A program made the translations under genes and the position numbers. This document shows, one piece after another, positions 5,443 through 9,181 of a stretch of 9,181 bases of DNA (the stretch's first letter is position 1; each line of letters opens with the position of its first letter). Source of the DNA: Solirubrobacteraceae bacterium (GTDB lineage: Bacteria; Actinomycetota; Thermoleophilia; Solirubrobacterales; Solirubrobacteraceae); assembly GCA_025928415.1 (NCBI GenBank), contig JAICJK010000064.1, positions 1-9,181 of the forward strand. Direction: 5' to 3'. Under the pieces are notes generated by a model. That model was given only the letters and a program-made list of their open reading frames with translations. It ran no database searches and was not told the origin of the DNA.

Positions 5443-5816
5443 TCGCGCTTGATGCCCGAGCGCCTGCTCTTCGCGGCGGCCCGCCGCTGCTTGGACGCTT
5501 TGGTCGGCCGCGTCGCCGTCCGGGGCCTGCGGACGTGCAGCGCCTGCGAGAGGCGGCCCCGCAGGCGCTCGAGGGCGAGCTCGCGGTTGCGAGCCTGCGA
5601 GCGGGCGTCCTGGGCGACCGCCCGCACGACCGGGCCGCAGCGCGCGGCGAGCCGCGCCTTCTGGGCATCGGTCAGGGTCTCGGACGCCGCGACGTCGAAG
5701 CTCGCCTCCACGCGCGAGGCGGTGACGTTGGCATGCTGCCCGCCCGGCCCCGAGGAGCGGCTGGCGCGCAGCACGACCTCGCGGAGCGGGATCGCCACGT
5801 CGCGGGCGATGGGCAT
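5415..5816 (-). CDS. arfB: Alternative ribosome-rescue factor ArfB (peptidyl-tRNA hydrolase)
   Basis: A 133-residue class-I release-factor-like protein (ArfB/YaeJ family), close to the 140 residues of E. coli ArfB. It releases nascent peptides from ribosomes stalled without a stop codon. The GGQ catalytic loop is in SSGPGGQHANVTASRVE (G25-G26-Q27). The C-terminus from about residue 98 is strongly basic (TKASKQRRAAAKSRR and onward), matching the tail that inserts into the empty mRNA channel. The start is taken at ATG 5816, which has GGAGG 5 nt upstream and gives the usual IPxxEVVLRASRSSGPGGQ N-terminus. In-frame ATGs at 5828 and 5846 lack a ribosome-binding site. It lies 61 bp after the sugar transferase on the same strand with no visible promoter between, so read-through is likely. 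It converges on the LOG gene with 13 bp between stops. Confidence 0.93.
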   Translation of the reverse strand: MPIARDVAIPLREVVLRASRSSGPGGQHANVTASRVEASFDVAASETLTDAQKARLAARCGPVVRAVAQDARSQARNRELALERLRGRLSQALHVRRPRTATRPTKASKQRRAAAKSRRSGIKRDRRRPSAEE

Positions 5817-5877
5817 CGGGTCCTCCATCGCGGCGGATGGTCCCATGCGGCGGGCGCGAGGACCCGACCGGCGCGGC

Positions 5878-7458
5878 TCAGACCAGGGCGGAGGCCGACG
5901 CGGGGTCGGTCCCCGGGGTGGCGCGAGCGGCCCCGGCCGAGGCGGCTTCCGGCTCGAGCGCGGCGGCGCCCTCCGCCTGCTGGGCGCCCGCCTGCCCGGC
6001 CTCGGTGGCGCCCGTCAGCGCCTCCGCGCGCGAGCGCAGGACCTCCAGCGGCGTGAGCAGGACGATCTTCAGGTCCAGCCACGGCGACCAGTTCTGCACG
6101 TACCAGTTGTCGAGCTCGATCCGGTCGCTCAGCGACGTCTGGCCCCGGAGGCCGTTGACCTGCGCCCAGCCGGTCATGCCCGACTTCACGCGGTGGCGGT
6201 CGTCGTAGCCGCGGACCTGCGTCCCGAACAGCGCCACGAACTCCGGGCGCTCGGGGCGCGGGCCGACGAGGCTCATGTGGCCCAGGACGACGTTGAAGAG
6301 CTGCGGCAGCTCGTCGAGCGACGTCCGGCGCAGGAAGGTCCCGATCGTCGTCCGGCGGTCGTCTCCCTCCACGCCGCCCGGGGCGTGCCCGGCGCCCGCG
6401 AGCTCCGCGGCCACGCCGCCGGCGCCCGGCGCGTGGGCGGGCTCGCGCATCGTGCGGAACTTCAGGATGTCGAAGACCTGCCCGTCGCGGCCCACGCGGC
6501 GCTGGCGGAAGAGCACGGGGCCGGGGGAGGACGCGCGGACGCCCAGCGCGAGCAGGAGCAGCACGGGGGACAGCACGACGACCCCGACCGTGGCGATGAG
6601 GCGCTCGATCAGATGCTTGACGGTGAACGGCAGGGAGCGCGGGTGCGTGGCGGGCAGGCCGCAGAGCGCCATGCCGCCGACGTGCGCGACCCACTGGCGG
6701 TCGTTGACGTTCTCGAACAGCCGGGGCACGACGGAGACCTCGAGGCCGAGCTGCTGCACCTGGCGGATCACGGGCAGGACCGTGGAGTCCGGGGCGGAGG
6801 AGAACGCGACGATCACGTGCTCGACGCCGGTGCGGGCGGCGATGTCGCCGAGATCGGCCGGGCCGCCGAGCACCGGGCCGCTCGCGCCGAGGTCGCGGAA
6901 CGCCGGCGCGGGGTCGGCGTCGAGGAAGCCGATGGGGTGCAGGCCGAGGCCGGGGCGCTCGAGCAGGCGCTTCTCGAGCTGGGCGCCGACCCATCCGGCG
7001 CCGACGATCAGCGTGCGCTTGCCGCTCAGCCCGCGGGCGCGCGCGCGGTGCTGGGCCGCCAGCAGGGCCAGGCGCAGCGTGGTCACGCCGGCCGTGCCCA
7101 GGGCGCCCGCGACGAGCAGGCCGGAGGTCGTGGCGGGATCGGGGTCGACCAGGGCGGCGAGCGCGAGCGCGCTCAGCGTCCCGACCGCGCAGGCGGTGAC
7201 CGACTCGCGGATCGTGTCCAGGGCCTGCAGGCGGCTGGGGCGCTCGCCGTACATCTGGCGCATCCCGAGGCGCGCGATCGTCGCCACCGCCAGGGCCACG
7301 AGGAGCCAGGTCGCGCTCGGCGCGATCGGCCCGCGCGGGGCGAGGCGGGTGGCGGCGGCCAGGGCGGCCCACAGCATGGCGGCGTCGCTCGCGAGCGACA
7401 GCAGCGTCCACGACGAGCCCGAGAACGGGTCGTGGGCGGCCGCGCGAGGCGCGGGCAC
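5878..7458 (-). CDS. Polyprenyl-phosphate sugar-1-phosphate transferase (WbaP/WcaJ type)
   Basis: A 526-residue membrane enzyme that transfers a sugar-1-phosphate from a nucleotide sugar to undecaprenyl phosphate, the first membrane step of exopolysaccharide or capsule repeat-unit synthesis. Four predicted membrane segments (about 17-36, 48-64, 85-104, 112-135) precede a Rossmann-like domain starting at KRTLIVGAGWVG (147-158). The catalytic monotopic domain follows a hydrophobic hairpin (about 285-308): FRQRRVG...LKFRTM (317-337), SLDELPQLFNVV with the D382/E383 dyad, SLVGPRPERPEF, and SGMTGWAQVNGLRGQTS. An Ala/Gly-rich insert sits at about 338-368, and the last 45 or so residues are an Ala-rich tail. 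The start is GTG at 7458, because AGGAG lies 7 nt upstream; a GTG at 7494 in frame has none. The sugar specificity is unknown. No polymerase or flippase gene is in the window. Confidence 0.94.
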   Translation of the reverse strand: MPAPRAAAHDPFSGSSWTLLSLASDAAMLWAALAAATRLAPRGPIAPSATWLLVALAVATIARLGMRQMYGERPSRLQALDTIRESVTACAVGTLSALALAALVDPDPATTSGLLVAGALGTAGVTTLRLALLAAQHRARARGLSGKRTLIVGAGWVGAQLEKRLLERPGLGLHPIGFLDADPAPAFRDLGASGPVLGGPADLGDIAARTGVEHVIVAFSSAPDSTVLPVIRQVQQLGLEVSVVPRLFENVNDRQWVAHVGGMALCGLPATHPRSLPFTVKHLIERLIATVGVVVLSPVLLLLALGVRASSPGPVLFRQRRVGRDGQVFDILKFRTMREPAHAPGAGGVAAELAGAGHAPGGVEGDDRRTTIGTFLRRTSLDELPQLFNVVLGHMSLVGPRPERPEFVALFGTQVRGYDDRHRVKSGMTGWAQVNGLRGQTSLSDRIELDNWYVQNWSPWLDLKIVLLTPLEVLRSRAEALTGATEAGQAGAQQAEGAAALEPEAASAGAARATPGTDPASASALV

Positions 7459-7521
7459 GGTGCGACTCCTGCGTGGCGAGGCCAGCGTGGGCACGTGTCG
7501 GCAATCGGCAGGCCGGCGCGT

Positions 7522-7539
7522 CCCCGCGACCCCGCGGGG
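7522..7539 (-). terminator. GC hairpin between protease and sugar transferase genes
   Basis: CCCCGCG (7522-7528) and CGCGGGG (7533-7539) form a 7-bp stem with a 4-nt loop, about 63 nt after the protease stop. It has no T-tract. The rest of the 144-bp gap (7459-7602) contains no TA dinucleotide and hence no recognisable -10 box for the sugar transferase; only its AGGAG site near 7466-7470 stands out. Confidence 0.4.
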
Positions 7540-7602
7540 CCGCGAATCAGCACCTCGTCCAGGTGCCCTGCAGGTGGTGGAGGCGCGGCCGAGGGCGTCG
7601 CG

Positions 7603-9181
7603 CTAGTGGCGCTTGGAGGACTTCTTGGAGCGCTTGTGCGACGCCTTGGCCGTGAGCGTCCTCGTGGTCGCGTGCCGCTGGCGGTTGCCGGCGCGGTCCA
7701 GCGCGACGATCGAGAACCGCTGGCGCCCGTAGCGAACCCGCGGGGCGACGACGGACCACGTCGTGCCCTTGCCCGCCCGCCGCGCCTTGAGCGTGTGCCG
7801 CACCGAGCGCTTGCACGGCCTGCTGCGATGCCCCTTGCGCTTGCACGTCGCGGCGTAGGTCGTCGTGAGCGTGGCCTTGAGGCTGCGGATCCCGGCGCTG
7901 AAGCCGCGGTCGCTGACGCGCAGGCGCAGCGAGCAGCGCCGTCCCACGCAGTGCGCGGACAGGACCTTCACGGTGGGCGCGGTGCGGTCGACCAGCGCGG
8001 CGGGGGTGACCACGGGGGCGGGGGCGGGCGCTGAAGCCGCCGCGGGTGCGGCGGGCGCCGGCGTCTCTACGACCGGTGCGACCACGATCGCGGCACTCCG
8101 TCCGATCGGCCCCGCGACCGAGGTCACCGCGGAGGCGCGCTGCCCATCAGCGGCGCGGGCCACCACCTTGCAACTGACTGAGTCGCCGATCTGTCCGTCG
8201 TCCAGTACGTAGGTAGTGCGGTCGGACCTCTGCAGAACCATCCCGCTGCCGTCCCGGAAGACGTACGTGAAGCCGGTGGCGCCCGACCATGTGCCTGCCG
8301 AGCAGGTGAGCGTCGAGCCGCTGGTCAGATCGCCCTGCAGGCTCGGGGCAGTGAACGAGCGCGGCACTTCGAGCGGTTGGCCACCCGCCAGAAATGCACC
8401 GACAAAACTGCGCACGGATGGTGCCGCGATCTCTGTGTAGACGCCCGAGGCCCCCGCCTTGGCGCAGCCATCGCCGAATGACACGATGCCGACCAGGAGT
8501 GGCGTCGCATCCTGGGTTACCAGCGGGCCGCCGCTGTCGCCCTGGCAGGAATCGCGGGAGGGAGCGCCTGCGCACAACATCACGTCCGCGACGTAGGCCC
8601 CGATGTAGTGCGGCCCGCAGGTCGGGTCGGTATCCGAGACCGCGCTGACTGTCGCCGCCTGCAACCGGGCGGAGCTCTGGTCGGCGCCGGAAGCGGTCGT
8701 CCCGTAGCCCGACACGCTGAGCTGGGTTCCCGCCGCCGTACGTGCGCCTGCGGCAGGAAGGGCGATTGGCTGCACCTTCAGGCCGGTCGTCAGCGGGGCG
8801 GAAAGTGTCAGGACGGCAGCATCGTTCGCGAAGGCGGCGGGATCGTAACCCGGCATCACAGCGATCGAGTCCACGCTGGCCTCCTGACCGTCTGCGATCA
8901 ACTGACTGTCGCGGCCGGCGATCACTTGCACCTGGGCCGGCGGCCACGGGTCCCCGTCCTCATCGAGGGCACAGTGCGCTGCGGTCACCACCTCCGTCGT
9001 GCTGACGATCGAACCGCCGCACAGATACGGCCCGGCGTACACCAGCGCCTGCCACGGATACGTCGACGTCGACACGGTGCCCCCGCCGACGATGCGGGGG
9101 GTGATGGTCATCGCTCCGGCCGCGGCGGGGGCGATCGCGAGCGCGGCCAGGGTGATGGCCAGGATGGGGAACCGGCGGCAG
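7603..9181 (-). CDS. Secreted trypsin-like serine protease (S1) with Ig-like C-terminal domains, 5' end beyond window
   Basis: A trypsin-fold protease (peptidase family S1). The frame stays open from an ATG at 9111 to the right edge, and that upstream part encodes RRFPILAITLAALAIAPAAA, a signal peptide, so the true start is beyond 9181. The propeptide ends TPR before the mature N-terminus IVGG. The triad is H in TAAHC (codon 8974-8976), D in NDAAVL (8821-8823) and S in GDSGGP (8533-8535). The Asp six residues before the Ser (8551-8553) predicts cleavage after Arg/Lys. After the catalytic domain comes an Ig-like module (LTCSAGTWSG to DSVSCKVVARA, about 8330-8115), then an Ala/Pro linker, and a second beta-rich module (DRTAPTVKVL...RCSLRLRVSD). 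A very basic end (KASHKRSKKSSKRH) closes the protein. The last modules resemble cell-surface add-ons. The target protein is unknown. Confidence 0.92.
   Translation of the reverse strand, partial: CRRFPILAITLAALAIAPAAAGAMTITPRIVGGGTVSTSTYPWQALVYAGPYLCGGSIVSTTEVVTAAHCALDEDGDPWPPAQVQVIAGRDSQLIADGQEASVDSIAVMPGYDPAAFANDAAVLTLSAPLTTGLKVQPIALPAAGARTAAGTQLSVSGYGTTASGADQSSARLQAATVSAVSDTDPTCGPHYIGAYVADVMLCAGAPSRDSCQGDSGGPLVTQDATPLLVGIVSFGDGCAKAGASGVYTEIAAPSVRSFVGAFLAGGQPLEVPRSFTAPSLQGDLTSGSTLTCSAGTWSGATGFTYVFRDGSGMVLQRSDRTTYVLDDGQIGDSVSCKVVARAADGQRASAVTSVAGPIGRSAAIVVAPVVETPAPAAPAAASAPAPAPVVTPAALVDRTAPTVKVLSAHCVGRRCSLRLRVSDRGFSAGIRSLKATLTTTYAATCKRKGHRSRPCKRSVRHTLKARRAGKGTTWSVVAPRVRYGRQRFSIVALDRAGNRQRHATTRTLTAKASHKRSKKSSKRH

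Noticed and set aside
3533..5668. 711-codon minus-strand open frame opposite the NlpC/P60 and LOG genes
   Set aside because: Low-complexity composition with no domain, and it overlaps two well-supported genes on the other strand.
5817..5846. ATGs at 5846 and 5828 as arfB starts
   Set aside because: Neither has a Shine-Dalgarno. The ATG at 5816 has GGAGG 5 nt upstream and gives the usual ArfB N-terminus.
7459..7494. GTG at 7494 as the sugar transferase start
   Set aside because: No ribosome-binding site precedes it, while the GTG at 7458 has AGGAG at good spacing and keeps every membrane segment.
5317..8034. Very long plus-strand open frame (905 codons) antisense to arfB, the sugar transferase and the protease end
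   Set aside because: Its translation is low-complexity Arg/Ala/Gly with no recognisable domain, and it lies opposite three genes with clear family motifs. It is a GC-driven shadow frame.
9109..9111. ATG at 9111 as the start of the trypsin-like protease
   Set aside because: The same frame upstream is open to the window edge and encodes a clear signal peptide, so this Met lies in the propeptide just before the TPR-IVGG activation site.
1..9181. tRNA, rRNA, CRISPR array, insertion sequence or phage genes
   Set aside because: No tRNA-like cloverleaf, regular short repeat array, transposase or integrase motif was seen on either strand. All substantial sequence is accounted for by cellular genes.

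Overview
This 9.2 kb window has very high GC content, frequent GTG starts, short TANNNT boxes about 10 bases upstream of starts that lack a ribosome-binding site, and terminator-like hairpins without T-tracts. Together with the gene types present, this suggests a high-GC actinobacterium. The Ig-like and Ser/Arg-rich extensions on the secreted protease, and the NlpC/P60 protein ending in a 'HPTGL'-like tail, remind me of the Thermoleophilia/Solirubrobacterales. That placement is inference from gene style, not from a marker gene.

Left part (1-2041, all minus strand): an export and redox group. Read in the direction of transcription it holds a Bcp-type peroxiredoxin, a hairpin, then a tight three-gene unit: an amicyanin-like cupredoxin lipoprotein and two tandem ferritin-like (diiron) proteins with twin-arginine-type signal peptides. 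The last gene runs off the left edge of the window. The two ferritin-like genes are paralogues that share a 49-bp identical block.

Middle (2042-5401, plus strand): an M20-family metallopeptidase, divergent from the peroxiredoxin across only 20 bp. Next comes a c-di-AMP (ydaO-yuaA type) riboswitch leading into a secreted peptidoglycan hydrolase with two peptidoglycan-binding domains and a C-terminal NlpC/P60-like domain. A LOG-family (TIGR00730-like) nucleotide phosphoribohydrolase follows.

Right part (5415-9181, minus strand): in transcription order, a secreted trypsin-like serine protease whose signal peptide crosses the right edge, a polyprenyl-phosphate sugar phosphotransferase for surface polysaccharide synthesis, and the ribosome-rescue hydrolase ArfB. 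ArfB converges on the LOG gene with 13 bp between the stops.

The window looks like ordinary chromosome with an emphasis on the cell envelope. I see no mobile element, CRISPR array, tRNA or rRNA, and no clear undescribed system. The points most worth following are the riboswitch with its possible translational expression platform, the copper/diiron operon, the compressed divergent (possibly leaderless) promoter at 2042-2061, and the composition shift inside the protease gene.
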